NCBI GenBank assembly: GCA_965199175.1
Contig: OZ240684.1
Location: forward strand, 1,116,001-1,180,000
Length of the DNA stretch: 64,000 bases
From: G963923945 sp965199175
Lineage (GTDB): Bacteria; Pseudomonadota; Alphaproteobacteria; G963923945
Direction: 5' to 3'
A program made the position numbers and the translations under genes. This document shows, one piece after another, positions 8,142 through 16,868 of this stretch. Under the pieces are notes generated by a model. It had not been told where the DNA came from, did no database searches, and was given only the letters and a program-made list of their open reading frames with translations. Each line of letters starts with the position of its first letter. Position 1 is the stretch's first letter.

Positions 8142-9554
8142 TTATAATGCGTAGCCGACCCATAAACCGCCCCAATGGCGATCTCTGACAGTAATCGGTG
8201 CGGAAAGACTCTTCATCAGAACATAGTCACCACCCCCCATATCCCGGCGATATGTCTGGAGAAGAAATGGTTTGGTATTTCTGCCTGCCTCCAGAGGCGT
8301 CCGGTTATCGAAGATACGCCGATTGCGGCAATGGGCGTTGTTCCATTTCGGGTCATCACTTTGCGGTTGAGAATATTGACGGTTATGAGTCGGGAGATAG
8401 GCGTTCCGGTCGATAGCTGCACAAAAAACAACTTTAGGGTCAAAATCAAGCATCGGCTCTTGTATCGCCGGCAATACGGCATCGGTAAAATCAACAAAGG
8501 ACGTATGATGCTGCTGTGGATTGGTCCCGGGAATGGGCTGATAATCCTCAGAAAATAATGCTTCTTCAGATATTGTGCCGTCAGTCAGAGCATTCTCAAA
8601 CACCGCGATAATCTGCTGTGCCCGTTCCTGAATTTCGATGATAAACCGGGTATCAGAGGTTTGTATGCCGCTTTGATTGATCAAAACAGTCAGATACTCA
8701 CTGCGCTCAAGCAAAGAAGCGATGCGTTCGTCGGCGGATTTTAAATTCATACTGGTTTGAGTAATATTGGTTGCCATCTTGTCAATGTCACCAATGAATT
8801 CGTCACATTGCCGGAGTGAATCGGATGCAGCCGTAGCGATTTGTTCAACCTTTTCTCCCACCACCCCCATTGAGGAATTGATCCCGTCAACAGCATCATT
8901 GATCAAGGCAACCCCCTTATTGGATTGCCGGGCAACATCAATGGTCTGGCTGCTGGTGGATATCAATCCGGTCACATTGGAGGCCAGCTCAGAAACCGCC
9001 TCATCAATATGACCGGTTGCCTGGCCGGTCTGATTGGCCAACTCCTTGACTTCACCAGCAACCACCGCGAATCCTTTGCCGGCTTCACCAGCCCGGGCTG
9101 CCTCAATGGTGGCATTTAACGCCAGTAAATTGGTTTGCTTGGATACGGCCTCAATATTCTTGGTAATCTGAGTAACGCTGGAAAGAGAATCCTCTAAACC
9201 AGCGAGAGATTTTTCAATTTTTGTCACCGCATTGACCAGGTTATCAATATTGGAAACGGCCTGATCTACCCCCTGACGAGAATCTCTCATGACAGCACTG
9301 GCTTCCCCGGCTGAAGTACGGGTATCCTGACTGGCTGTATTGATATGGCGAATGATATCAGCAAATTGATGGGCAACCGTGCGCAACCCTTCAAACAGCT
9401 TGCTTTGCTCACCAGAATACGCCGCAATCGTATCAACATCAGCCGCAACATCGGCCAATTCAAGGCTCAGTGCCTGAACCGATTCCAGAACACGATTGGC
9501 AAAAATTTCAACGTCATCCTCGCCAGCATGGCCGGGGGCATTTGATAGACTCAT
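8142..9554 (-). CDS. soluble methyl-accepting chemotaxis protein with C-terminal sensor module
   Basis: This 470-residue chemoreceptor has no transmembrane segment. The signalling domain comes first: the MA hairpin tip is at about 140-175 (TNLLALNATIEAARAGEAGK, then FAVVAGEVKELANQ). The C-terminal 130 residues form a separate module with the conserved block IDRNAYLPTHNRQYSQPQ (381-398), NAHCRNRRIF and KPFLLQTYRRDMGGG, ending in HWGGLWVGY. That arrangement is common in cytoplasmic receptors of alpha- and betaproteobacteria and looks like a PAS/Cache-type sensor placed after the signalling domain. Its ligand is not known. The start codon lies in a direct repeat. Confidence 0.92.
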   Translation of the reverse strand: MSLSNAPGHAGEDDVEIFANRVLESVQALSLELADVAADVDTIAAYSGEQSKLFEGLRTVAHQFADIIRHINTASQDTRTSAGEASAVMRDSRQGVDQAVSNIDNLVNAVTKIEKSLAGLEDSLSSVTQITKNIEAVSKQTNLLALNATIEAARAGEAGKGFAVVAGEVKELANQTGQATGHIDEAVSELASNVTGLISTSSQTIDVARQSNKGVALINDAVDGINSSMGVVGEKVEQIATAASDSLRQCDEFIGDIDKMATNITQTSMNLKSADERIASLLERSEYLTVLINQSGIQTSDTRFIIEIQERAQQIIAVFENALTDGTISEEALFSEDYQPIPGTNPQQHHTSFVDFTDAVLPAIQEPMLDFDPKVVFCAAIDRNAYLPTHNRQYSQPQSDDPKWNNAHCRNRRIFDNRTPLEAGRNTKPFLLQTYRRDMGGGDYVLMKSLSAPITVRDRHWGGLWVGYAL

Positions 9555-9598
9555 GATTTAATGTCTCCCATACACCATGATTTATGTCTCCCATACAT
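9552..9598. repeat. 23/24-bp duplication that includes a start codon
   Basis: Two copies of a 23-24-bp unit (core atgtctcccataca) lie at 9552-9575 and 9576-9598. The first copy begins with the complement of the ATG of the chemoreceptor gene at 9554, so the start codon and its leader have been duplicated, leaving a second, out-of-use ATG upstream. Confidence 0.8.
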
Positions 9599-9909
9599 AA
9601 TCTAAGATCACTGTACCGCAACGTTCAAGCATCACCAAAACAATAAAAAATGTACATCTCCCAATGACTTGACAGATTGACAAACCAAAGAACATCCCAC
9701 CCGTTTTTCTGTTCATATGCTGATTTTATGTTCCCTATATTCAGAATAAAAATCAAGCAACATGATTATTATTTGGGGTTATACAAAACCGGTCCGGCTA
9801 TACAATAACCCATAAAGTCTTAATGGTCTTTTTATTCCGGAGTATTTCGGGCTGTTTCAGTGATGCCTCTCTTTTATAAGATGCCTTCCTTTTATGACAG
9901 ATTGCTTTC
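9599..9909. other. gene-free spacer between divergent genes
   Basis: About 310 bp separate the chemoreceptor (minus) and the methyltransferase (plus). No gene is seen. It is AT-rich and should contain both promoters. Near its right end there is an imperfect duplication of gatgcctctcttttat / gatgccttccttttat at about 9862-9895. Confidence 0.45.
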
Positions 9910-10542
9910 GTGACCCGTCTTTCCTTCCCTCCGCTTTCTGTTAAGCCTGCCGATTGGGTTGTGCGGTTTGCCGATTCCATTCCCCGTATCCCCGGCAATG
10001 ATGGCATGGTTCTTGACCTGGCCTGCGGTTGTGGTCGTCACGCAACCTGGCTGAGCCAGCAAGGCTATCGGGTCCTGGCGGTGGATCGCACCCTCAAAAC
10101 TGCCCATCAATCAGAATCAATCGCGTCTGTACAATCAAAGCCCCCTCTTGCCACACACCAGAATTCACCCAACCCGCAATGGATCGAAGCAGACCTGGAA
10201 AGCCGTGATCCTTTTTCTGCCGGGGGGTGTCTGCATGGGTGGTGTTTTTCGGGAATCATCGTGGTCAATTACCTTTACCGGCCATTATTTGACGGCCTCA
10301 TCAATGCTCTGAAACCAGGCGGAGTTCTGATTTATGAGACATTTGCCCAGGGTCATGACGTTTTTGGCCGTCCGCGTAATCCGGCCTATCTGCTTAAAAA
10401 AGACGAATTACTTGACAGGGCCCAGGCATCCGACATGACCATCATCGCCTATCAATATGGTCGGGTCTCTACCCCCAGCCCCGCAATCAGGCAATCTCTT
10501 TGTGCCCGCAAAAACCCCTCCCCGCATCAGGATCAGGCATGA
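9910..10542 (+). CDS. class I SAM-dependent methyltransferase (TehB-like)
   Basis: A 210-residue class I methyltransferase. The SAM-binding motif I is VLDLACGCGRHATWL at about 34-48, followed by an acidic strand end (VDRT at about 58-61). Later motifs GVLIYETFAQGHDVFG and RPRNPAYLLKKDELL match the small TehB/UbiE-like group common beside ComF and nitrilase genes in alphaproteobacteria. The substrate is unknown. The start is GTG at 9910; no ATG fits upstream in frame. Its 3' end faces the nitrilase gene with only 21 bp between. Confidence 0.85.
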   Translation: MTRLSFPPLSVKPADWVVRFADSIPRIPGNDGMVLDLACGCGRHATWLSQQGYRVLAVDRTLKTAHQSESIASVQSKPPLATHQNSPNPQWIEADLESRDPFSAGGCLHGWCFSGIIVVNYLYRPLFDGLINALKPGGVLIYETFAQGHDVFGRPRNPAYLLKKDELLDRAQASDMTIIAYQYGRVSTPSPAIRQSLCARKNPSPHQDQA

Positions 10543-10563
10543 TCTGTCCCAACAATCATATCC

Positions 10564-11427
10564 TTAAAGCGGTCCTGAAAAAGACCGGTCATGGGATAAG
10601 GCCGGAATCATAGACCGGGTCTCAAGAGAGCGTTGCGGGTCAATCTCAGCAACGATATAGCCAGGATCATCACCGATTTCGGCCATCACACTCCCCCAGG
10701 GATCAATGATCATTGAGTGACCATGCGTGGTCCGGCCACCATCATGTTCACCGCATTGGGCCGGGGCCAGAACATAACAACCGCATTCAATCGCCCGGGC
10801 GCGCAGTAAGCTCCGCCAATGAGCCTGACCAGTCGGCCGGGTGAACGCCGCCGGAACAGTAAACAAAAACGCCCCGGCCTGAGCCAGAGCACGATACAGA
10901 TACGCAAAACGCACATCATAACAAATACTCAGACCAATCCCCCCCCAGGGAGTCCTGGCGACAACCGCCTGCTCACCAGGTCGATAGGTTTCAGATTCGC
11001 GATACCGCTCCTGATCACCGGGATCAGCATCAAACATATGAATTTTATCATAACGGGCCGCAATAGCCCCTTGCGGATCAAACAGCAAGGACCGGTTGGC
11101 AAGAAGCTGCTGGTCTTTTTTTTGCTGGTCGTTGACCCCCAGGATATTCAGAGAACCAGCCAATACCCACGCCTTGGTTTCCCTGGCTAAATCGCTGAAT
11201 GTTGAAACCCCCGGATGCCCGGATTCTGGTCGGGCTGCTGAGCGCACCCGGTCCGGGCTTTGGGCCATAAACGCAACATTTTCCGGGGTCACAATCAGCC
11301 GCGCACCATCAGCAGCAGCCCGGCGCACAAAATCAGAGGTCACAGCCAGATTTTCAGCCATATCAGCCTGAGCACTGATCTGTATACAGGCCGCCTTGAA
11401 ACAGGATGCCGATTCAACCAAACACAT
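10564..11427 (-). CDS. carbon-nitrogen hydrolase, Nit1-like (probable deaminated-glutathione amidase)
   Basis: Nitrilase-superfamily amidase. The catalytic triad is visible: Glu49 (TPENVAF), Lys128 (RYDKIHMFD) and Cys169 (LSICYDVRF), numbering from the ATG at 11427 (a TTG two codons upstream is less likely). Nit1-type enzymes hydrolyse deaminated glutathione, a side product of transaminases, and this protein shares that group's KIHMFD and RARAIECGCYVLAPAQCG blocks. The gene starts about 15 bp after the glutaredoxin stop, so the ComF, glutaredoxin and amidase genes are probably one minus-strand operon. The glutathione link with the neighbouring glutaredoxin fits. The precise substrate is inferred. 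Confidence 0.88.
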   Translation of the reverse strand: MCLVESASCFKAACIQISAQADMAENLAVTSDFVRRAAADGARLIVTPENVAFMAQSPDRVRSAARPESGHPGVSTFSDLARETKAWVLAGSLNILGVNDQQKKDQQLLANRSLLFDPQGAIAARYDKIHMFDADPGDQERYRESETYRPGEQAVVARTPWGGIGLSICYDVRFAYLYRALAQAGAFLFTVPAAFTRPTGQAHWRSLLRARAIECGCYVLAPAQCGEHDGGRTTHGHSMIIDPWGSVMAEIGDDPGYIVAEIDPQRSLETRSMIPALSHDRSFSGPL

Positions 11428-11442
11428 ATCCAATCTTCCGGA

Positions 11443-11703
11443 TCAGGAATCAGACAACAACGAATCGAGACGACCAGCCTGCTCTAAAGCAAACAAATCA
11501 TCACATCCACCGATAGGCTGCTCATCAATGAAAATCTGCGGGGCTGTCTGCCGACCCCCGGAACGTTCAATCATCCGGGCGCGCTGCTGCATATCGCCGT
11601 CAATAGCAATCTCCCTGAATGCAACCCCCTTGGCAGTCAGCAGTTTTTTAGCCCGGATACAATACGAACACAGACTCTTGGTATAAATAACAATATCAGG
11701 CAT
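11443..11703 (-). CDS. grxC: glutaredoxin 3
   Basis: A small glutathione-dependent disulfide oxidoreductase of 86 residues. The dithiol active site CSYC lies in IYTKSLCSYC at about 9-12, the cis-Pro/TVP-like turn is TAPQIFI, and the glutathione-binding GGCDDL loop follows. The start at the ATG 11703 (MPDIVIYTK) matches family length. An upstream ATG at 11742 would add 13 residues encoded by a duplicated atccaatata sequence and is rejected. It lies between ComF and the Nit1-like amidase, an arrangement widespread in alphaproteobacteria. Confidence 0.93.
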   Translation of the reverse strand: MPDIVIYTKSLCSYCIRAKKLLTAKGVAFREIAIDGDMQQRARMIERSGGRQTAPQIFIDEQPIGGCDDLFALEQAGRLDSLLSDS

Positions 11704-11716
11704 AACCACAAAATTG

Positions 11717-11745
11717 CATGATCCAATATATATATGATCCAATAT
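11717..11745. repeat. short duplication upstream of grxC
   Basis: The core gatccaatatata occurs twice (about 11719 and 11734) with a dinucleotide ta-tract between. It creates a spurious upstream ATG for grxC. Confidence 0.6.
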
Positions 11746-11808
11746 ATAAAGAACCTCTTATCAGGAAGAGCGACACGAAGATGCAATACACAATATCAGA
11801 ACAGAGTA

Positions 11809-12639
11809 TCACAGATGATGAAAACCTGAATATCGGGAATCAAAAAGGGGCTCTTTCGACAATGCAGAAGGACGAGCATCCGCCAATGTCAAAACATCCA
11901 CTGACCGGGCCCCGGCATTTTTGAGAATCTCTGCACAAGCCTCCACCGTTGCCCCGCTGGTCAAAACATCATCAATCAGCAAAATGTTCCGGCCAGCCAG
12001 TAAGATACGCCGATCTGGTCGAATCATAAATGCTCCCCTGACATTCAATCGCCGCTGATCCTGGTTCATCCCCATCTGGGGTTTTGTCGCCCGGCAACGG
12101 ACGAGAAGATCAACATAAACCGGCTTACCGCAATGGTCACCGATCGTGCGGGCCAATACCGCAGCCTGGTTATAACGCCGCCGCCATAAACGTAGCCAAT
12201 GCAATGGTATCGGCACAATACTATCCGCCTCCGCGACCAAATCGGCCCCGAAATCCGCCATCCATCGACCGTAAACCGGGGCCGCATCCAGTCGGTCACC
12301 ATATTTGAACGCCAGCACCAGGCGGCGGCTGGCACGATCATAATCAAAAACCGCCCGATAGCGGTTGACAAAACCCGCAACATGATGGCAATGGGCGCAG
12401 GATGCCGCAGGAGGCAATCGACGGCCACATAAAGAACAAATAGGGGTATGAATAAAGGCAATATCCCGCCGACATGAAGGACATAAACCGACCTGATCAT
12501 CAATCGGGACCGCGCAAGAGAGACATAAAGGCGGCAAAAAAGCATCCAAAAGCCGCCGGCCAAAACCAGGCAGGGGGATTAAATGACCCGCTGAGTGCGT
12601 GCCGGTTTTATCACCATCATGACCACCATCATCTGTCAT
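11809..12639 (-). CDS. comF: ComF family phosphoribosyltransferase-like protein
   Basis: ComF-family protein, 276 residues. The N-terminus carries paired cysteines typical of a double zinc ribbon: C39/C42, C53/C56, C68/C71 and C81/C84. The C-terminal half is a type I phosphoribosyltransferase fold with the PRPP-binding signature IDDVLTSGAT at 222-231 and the preceding RxxNQA motif. In naturally competent bacteria ComF works in DNA uptake; in most proteobacteria its role is undefined. The gene heads the ComF-grxC-amidase group. The last 20 residues (after LTLADARPS) are a divergent tail. Confidence 0.9.
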   Translation of the reverse strand: MTDDGGHDGDKTGTHSAGHLIPLPGFGRRLLDAFLPPLCLSCAVPIDDQVGLCPSCRRDIAFIHTPICSLCGRRLPPAASCAHCHHVAGFVNRYRAVFDYDRASRRLVLAFKYGDRLDAAPVYGRWMADFGADLVAEADSIVPIPLHWLRLWRRRYNQAAVLARTIGDHCGKPVYVDLLVRCRATKPQMGMNQDQRRLNVRGAFMIRPDRRILLAGRNILLIDDVLTSGATVEACAEILKNAGARSVDVLTLADARPSALSKEPLFDSRYSGFHHL

Positions 12640-12701
12640 ATCATCGAACCGATTATATGAGAGAGCGTATCATAGCCGATTGTCAGAGCAGGCATTCCTG
12701 A

Positions 12702-12825
12702 AACAAGCAGGCCCGCAACAAACAGGCTAGCCTGGGACAGACACGCCCGGAACAGGCTAGCCCGGAACAGATAGGCCCGGAACAGGCTAGCCCGGAACAG
12801 ACTAGTCAGCAACAAACAGTCTAGT
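12702..12825. repeat. 15-bp tandem repeat, about eight degenerate copies
   Basis: The unit aacaggctagcccgg repeats every 15 bp from about 12702 to 12825. Best copies are at 12721, 12751 and 12781, alternating with diverged ones (gacagacacgcccgg, aacagataggcccgg). Read on the minus strand it gives an artificial LFRAS-like five-residue repeat, which should not be taken for a pentapeptide-repeat protein. Confidence 0.9.
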
Positions 12826-12939
12826 CCGGAGCCTGCCCACCCCATATATGGTAACGGTTTAGAAGACCGGTGTAATCCCCGTCTTTTCTTCTCAACCAGA
12901 TCTCTATAGGCTCTCTTAACAAACAGCCTCTTTGTTTTG

Positions 12940-13782
12940 ATGACTCCTCTCCCGCTGATATTTGACCGGCTTTTGTTGCGTCACCGCCGCAACCGTTCGG
13001 CCGGTCATTGGGAGAAGTATAATTTCCTCTATCATACAGCTGCCAGCCGGCTTGCCGAACGTCTGCAACTGATCAACCGCCCCCTGAAGCGGGTGCTTGA
13101 CTTTGGGTGCCGGGCCGGTGAATGGTCTCAGCATATTCTCACACAATCAACCACCGGGCAGGTCATCACCAGTGATCTTTCCCTGAAATTTGCCCAGGCT
13201 GCCCGAAACACACTCTCATCCCCACGCGCATTATCTGTGGTTATGGATGAAGAAGCATTGCCGTTTGCAGATGCGTCCTTCAATCTGGTTACCGGATGCC
13301 TGGGCCTGCATACAGTCAATGACTTACCCGGAATGCTGGCCCAGTCCCGGCGAATCTTAATGCCTGACGGGATGCTGCTGGCCAGTTTTTTTGGTGGTCC
13401 GACTCTGGGTGCTTTACGGGCCGCCCTGATTGAAGCCGAAATCGAAATTCATGGCGGGGCCGGAGCACGCGTTGCTCCTTTCACAGATATCCGCGATGCC
13501 GGTACCTTATTGCAACGGGCCGGTTTTATTCAGCCGGTGGTCGATGATGAGGCCCTCACCGTCACCTATGATACGCTCCGGGATCTGATGCATGATCTGC
13601 GCGGTATGGGCGAAACCAATATTCTCACCAATCGCCGCCGCATCCCGGATCGACCGGCCTTATTCTCCCGTGCTGAGGCCCTGTATAAAGACCGCCACCC
13701 CGATGGTCGGATCGCCGCAACATTTCACATCCTCACCCTGACTGCCTGGACACCCCCGGGAGAATCAGAGCCACCTCAATAA
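12940..13782 (+). CDS. SAM-dependent methyltransferase fold, NDUFAF5/BioC-like
   Basis: A protein of 280 residues with a methyltransferase fold: motif I is VLDFGCRAGEWS near 53-64, the acidic strand end is SDLS, and a second motif is LPFADASFNLVTGCLGLHTVND. The family includes NDUFAF5, which modifies an arginine of a complex I subunit during assembly, and alphaproteobacterial members lie beside comF as here. BioC is the alternative. The first frame codon is TTG at 12937; the ATG directly after (12940) is chosen. It is divergent from comF across a repeat-filled spacer and convergent with the SCO gene. Confidence 0.82.
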   Translation: MTPLPLIFDRLLLRHRRNRSAGHWEKYNFLYHTAASRLAERLQLINRPLKRVLDFGCRAGEWSQHILTQSTTGQVITSDLSLKFAQAARNTLSSPRALSVVMDEEALPFADASFNLVTGCLGLHTVNDLPGMLAQSRRILMPDGMLLASFFGGPTLGALRAALIEAEIEIHGGAGARVAPFTDIRDAGTLLQRAGFIQPVVDDEALTVTYDTLRDLMHDLRGMGETNILTNRRRIPDRPALFSRAEALYKDRHPDGRIAATFHILTLTAWTPPGESEPPQ

Positions 13783-13820
13783 ATATTGCCCCGATAAAAC
13801 AACCAAAGAACCACAGCCAA

Positions 13821-14633
13821 TCAGTCGATAGCAGACCGGAAAGCCGATTGCACAAGATCAGAAGGAGGATCTTCCTCAGTGACCTCCTGATCCTCCGTAA
13901 TCAATGTGACCACATCACTCATAATCAAAGCAGGATCAATCATACCCAACCCGTAGATATTGCGAACCCGACCCTGACGATCAATCAAATACATCCGCAA
14001 AAGATGCTGAATCACCGGACTGCCGGGGCGCCGGTCTACAACCTGACCAAACCCATCGGTCAATGACCGCATCGCTTCTTCTGATGGTGACGTAAAAACT
14101 GACCAGGAAATTTTGTCATCCCGCCTGGGATCAGATGACAATGGATAAAAAAAACTCTGTAACATTTCCGGCGTATCCCGCCCGGGATCAAAGCTCACAG
14201 TAATCAACTGTAAATGATCCGACAAAGCCGGTATCTCGGCACTGGTATGGTAGAGTTCATATAAAGTTGAAATCGCCAAAGGGCATCCATTGGCATCCCC
14301 GCACAGCAAATAGACGAAAGAAACCAGAGAAACCTGTCCATCAAGCACCGAATATAAATCACGGATATCCCCTTGCGGATCCAATAACAGGGCATCGGGA
14401 GCCTGTTCCAGAAACGGCAAAGCGTAACTGCCCACCGCCGGTAAGGAATACCCGTCAGCCAGAGGAAACAGCATCGGCCAGCTATAACTTTCCTGACCGG
14501 GAGATTGTGGTTTATGATCTTTATCTGGTTTCCGGCTTTCAGAAAAAGGATTGTCCGGGAAAAACCGCCCAGCCTCCCGGACAATCCCCACCAGAACCAA
14601 AAAGACCACCAGCGTCATCAGGATCTTTTTCAT
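13821..14633 (-). CDS. SCO1/SenC-family copper chaperone-like protein with CX5C
   Basis: A 270-residue protein with an N-terminal membrane anchor (about 4-20) and a periplasmic thioredoxin-like SCO domain. SCO proteins deliver copper to copper enzymes, classically cytochrome oxidase CuA. The copper site normally is CxxxC plus a distal His. Here the cysteines are C111 and C117 (CGDANGC, five residues between) and the His is H210 in QHLLRMYLIDRQG. The preceding strand SLVSFVYLLC and the VSFDPGRDTPEML motif are family-typical. It lies 104 bp downstream of the methanethiol-oxidase-like gene on the same strand. In Hyphomicrobium, mtoX is likewise followed by a SCO gene, so a role in maturing that enzyme is likely (inference). 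Confidence 0.85.
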   Translation of the reverse strand: MKKILMTLVVFLVLVGIVREAGRFFPDNPFSESRKPDKDHKPQSPGQESYSWPMLFPLADGYSLPAVGSYALPFLEQAPDALLLDPQGDIRDLYSVLDGQVSLVSFVYLLCGDANGCPLAISTLYELYHTSAEIPALSDHLQLITVSFDPGRDTPEMLQSFFYPLSSDPRRDDKISWSVFTSPSEEAMRSLTDGFGQVVDRRPGSPVIQHLLRMYLIDRQGRVRNIYGLGMIDPALIMSDVVTLITEDQEVTEEDPPSDLVQSAFRSAID

Positions 14634-14737
14634 TACAACACCGTCATGACACCCGGATACCAGGCTGAAACCACACTAAAACCAGACCATCACGGCAACT
14701 CTAGGGTGACAGCACCCATTGCCCCGCTCTCACCGCA

Positions 14738-16072
14738 TTAACCCTCATAGAGATCATCACTGCCAAAACGCATGATATGCGCCCGGCCCAGACTTTCCTT
14801 TTTGAAGTCAATTTCAAAATCAAGGGTCAGTTCTTTTCCATCCCATTGATAGGCCTTGAGATATTGCTGATCATCAGCACCTTTTTTATCCCAGTTCTCC
14901 AGCAATGAACTGGTGAAATACAACCGCTGACCATCCCAGCTTTGCGAAACCATATTAACCTGAGAACCAATCTGTTTCTCATAAACCTGAACCGGATTAT
15001 GAGGGTCAGAAATATCAAACAAACGAGTCTTCCCATCGAGGAATGTATCAACCCAAAGGCGCTGATCATCTGAACTGATGCTGATATCAACCGGCAGAGG
15101 AACCGATCCCGGCTCACCGATATCCGCCACTTCCTTGGCCTGCCACTCACCATCTTCATCTTCATAAACCAGCCAGAGCTTTGATGTCAGAGCCGTGCTG
15201 GTAAACGCATAATTGCGGTCTTCTCCCCAGGCGAAGCGAATCTCCAAAGGAGCCCCGGGAACATGGAAAACTTTTTTAGGCTGGCGGGTATGCAAGTCCC
15301 ATAAAACCATGCTTTGACCAAAGCGGGCCATCGCAGCCTCATCAGCCAGCATTGCCCCGAAATCCATCATATAGTTCGAGTAGCCGGTAAAAGACGATGT
15401 CAGCATGATATTCTTACGGGCCAAAGCACGAATGTCATAACCATAGCCATCGGCAAAATCATCAACCAGCTCCGCACCACGTGGGTCTTGCATGGTCGGC
15501 ATCCAGTGAGTCGCCACATAAGTACCGTTATTGGTGTATTCGACCAGGGCGGTATACCCACCCTCATCACGATTGTTTGATAAGGCAGAGATCATCATAC
15601 GGCCAGGCAATGCATAAAAAGTATGCGGCCCCACAGCCCCACCGCTATCGGCAACAAAGCTGTCAATCACTCTATCCAGCTTCGGCGAAGACGGATCACT
15701 GTAAACATCAAAAATAAAAATCTTATTGGTCGATAAACCGCCAGCCCAGAAGTAACGGCGATCATCGGAAAGACCACCATGATGCGCCTCATTGCGTCCC
15801 CCCACCGAGACCGAGCCAATGACGGTTCCATAAGTTGGCGAATTCGGACGCACATCGACTGTCACCAGCTTATCAGATTCATCACCAACACCTTCCATGC
15901 CTAAAGTCCAGATATAGACAAAATCCTCATGGCCGGTGATTTTCGCCATATACGGAGACTGGCATGGCTCATCGGCATACGCAGACAAACCGCTCGTCAG
16001 CAGACAGCCGAAAAAAACAGCCTGTATAACCGACCGCATCTGCTGCCCGTAGATAGAAAACGCTTTGATCAT
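14738..16072 (-). CDS. mtoX: methanethiol oxidase-like protein (selenium-binding protein family)
   Basis: A 444-residue member of the SBP56 family. Bacterial periplasmic members oxidise methanethiol to formaldehyde, sulfide and hydrogen peroxide with a copper cofactor. The ATG at 16072 is chosen because an AGGAG ribosome-binding site lies 8 bases upstream; an upstream start would add 25 residues encoded by a repeat. Residues 1-33 are a signal peptide ending LSAYA before DEPC, so the product is exported. Candidate metal-binding histidines stand in family positions: H97 and H98 (EAHHGG), H150 (GPHTF) and H432 (RAHIMRFGSDD). The partner SCO gene follows. No mauG-like gene, which accompanies mtoX in Hyphomicrobium, is present here. 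Confidence 0.85.
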   Translation of the reverse strand: MIKAFSIYGQQMRSVIQAVFFGCLLTSGLSAYADEPCQSPYMAKITGHEDFVYIWTLGMEGVGDESDKLVTVDVRPNSPTYGTVIGSVSVGGRNEAHHGGLSDDRRYFWAGGLSTNKIFIFDVYSDPSSPKLDRVIDSFVADSGGAVGPHTFYALPGRMMISALSNNRDEGGYTALVEYTNNGTYVATHWMPTMQDPRGAELVDDFADGYGYDIRALARKNIMLTSSFTGYSNYMMDFGAMLADEAAMARFGQSMVLWDLHTRQPKKVFHVPGAPLEIRFAWGEDRNYAFTSTALTSKLWLVYEDEDGEWQAKEVADIGEPGSVPLPVDISISSDDQRLWVDTFLDGKTRLFDISDPHNPVQVYEKQIGSQVNMVSQSWDGQRLYFTSSLLENWDKKGADDQQYLKAYQWDGKELTLDFEIDFKKESLGRAHIMRFGSDDLYEG

Positions 16073-16442
16073 GGTTTTTACTCCTGATTGAACTGATTGA
16101 CCTGATTGAACATACGTATTTGATTGATCTGATGACCCTGATGACACCCTGGCCCCATCAGCCGGCGGGCTGAAACTTGGTCATTAAGTTGGTCATTTTA
16201 ACGGGATAATATAACATATAACATCATGACATATAGCATCATGAAAAAATGCCAGCGCAGTCCGATATAAGCATATTCAAACACCGAATAAAACATATTT
16301 TAAATGTAATATAACCTGTCACGATAATCGACCCCTGTATTCAGGATATCAGGGTCTTTGCGTTTGTATCCGGTAATCAGAAATACCGGTGATCAGAAAT
16401 ACCGGTAATCAGAAATATCGTTTGCTGATTTTCCCCACTTTC
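16073..16442. other. gene-free spacer with several direct repeats
   Basis: This is 370 bp. Near 16085-16145 the words ctgattga and ctgatgac recur every 10-12 bp upstream of the mtoX ribosome-binding site. Around 16205-16260 the words atataacatcatga and atatagcatcatga are duplicated. The right end is the 16-bp repeat described at 16371-16418. No gene seen. Confidence 0.55.
16371..16418. repeat. 16-bp tandem repeat, three copies
   Basis: The unit cggtaatcagaaatac occurs at 16371-16386, 16387-16402 (one mismatch) and 16403-16418 (one mismatch). A single further copy with one mismatch lies 1.7 kb away at 18116-18131, on the other side of the mutT-argJ pair. Confidence 0.92.
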
Positions 16443-16868
16443 CTAAACCCAATCCCGCAAGATAGCGATCAACGGGATGTCAGCCGGTGGCATCGCGTAA
16501 TCCTGATTGTTCATTTTCCGGGGATAGATCCATGCGGTTTCCTGGCCTTCCATCGGTGTGGGAATGCCAGACCAAACCCGGCATACGTACAGCAACAGCA
16601 ATAAATGAAAATCCTGATATGGATAAGAGCTGAAAGTCAGGGGTGCCAGACAATTTTCGGTCACATCAATCGCCAGTTCTTCACGCAATTCACGGATCAG
16701 GCATTGCTCAGGCGTTTCATCTTTTTCAATTTTTCCCCCCGGAAACTCCCAGAGACCAGCCATCGGTTTATTCTCCGGCCGGCGCGTAAGCAGAACTCTG
16801 CCATCGACATCAATCAGGGCAATCGCGGCAACACAAGACACGGTCACGTGTTTGAATCCATGGGTCAT
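16443..16868 (-). CDS. mutT: 8-oxo-dGTP diphosphatase (Nudix hydrolase)
   Basis: MutT removes oxidised 8-oxo-dGTP from the nucleotide pool. The 141-residue protein has the full Nudix box GGKIEKDETPEQCLIRELRE then EEL at about 44-67, preceded by MAGLWEFPGG. The start is the ATG at 16868 (the frame's preceding TTG overlaps argJ). Stop and start share a base in TGATG with argJ, so mutT is translationally coupled to argJ. The argJ-mutT order beside secA is common in alphaproteobacteria. Confidence 0.93.
   Translation of the reverse strand: MTHGFKHVTVSCVAAIALIDVDGRVLLTRRPENKPMAGLWEFPGGKIEKDETPEQCLIRELREELAIDVTENCLAPLTFSSYPYQDFHLLLLLYVCRVWSGIPTPMEGQETAWIYPRKMNNQDYAMPPADIPLIAILRDWV

Noticed and set aside
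12636..12845. 69-codon minus-strand frame with LFRAS-like five-residue repeats, looking like a pentapeptide-repeat protein
   Set aside because: The pattern is produced by a 15-bp tandem DNA repeat in a spacer. It has no start context, and neighbouring spacers show the same kind of repeat with periods that do not fit codons.
16073..16147. 25-residue N-terminal extension of the methanethiol oxidase-like protein
   Set aside because: It is encoded by a repeat-rich leader; the ATG at 16072 has a good ribosome-binding site and begins a clean signal peptide.
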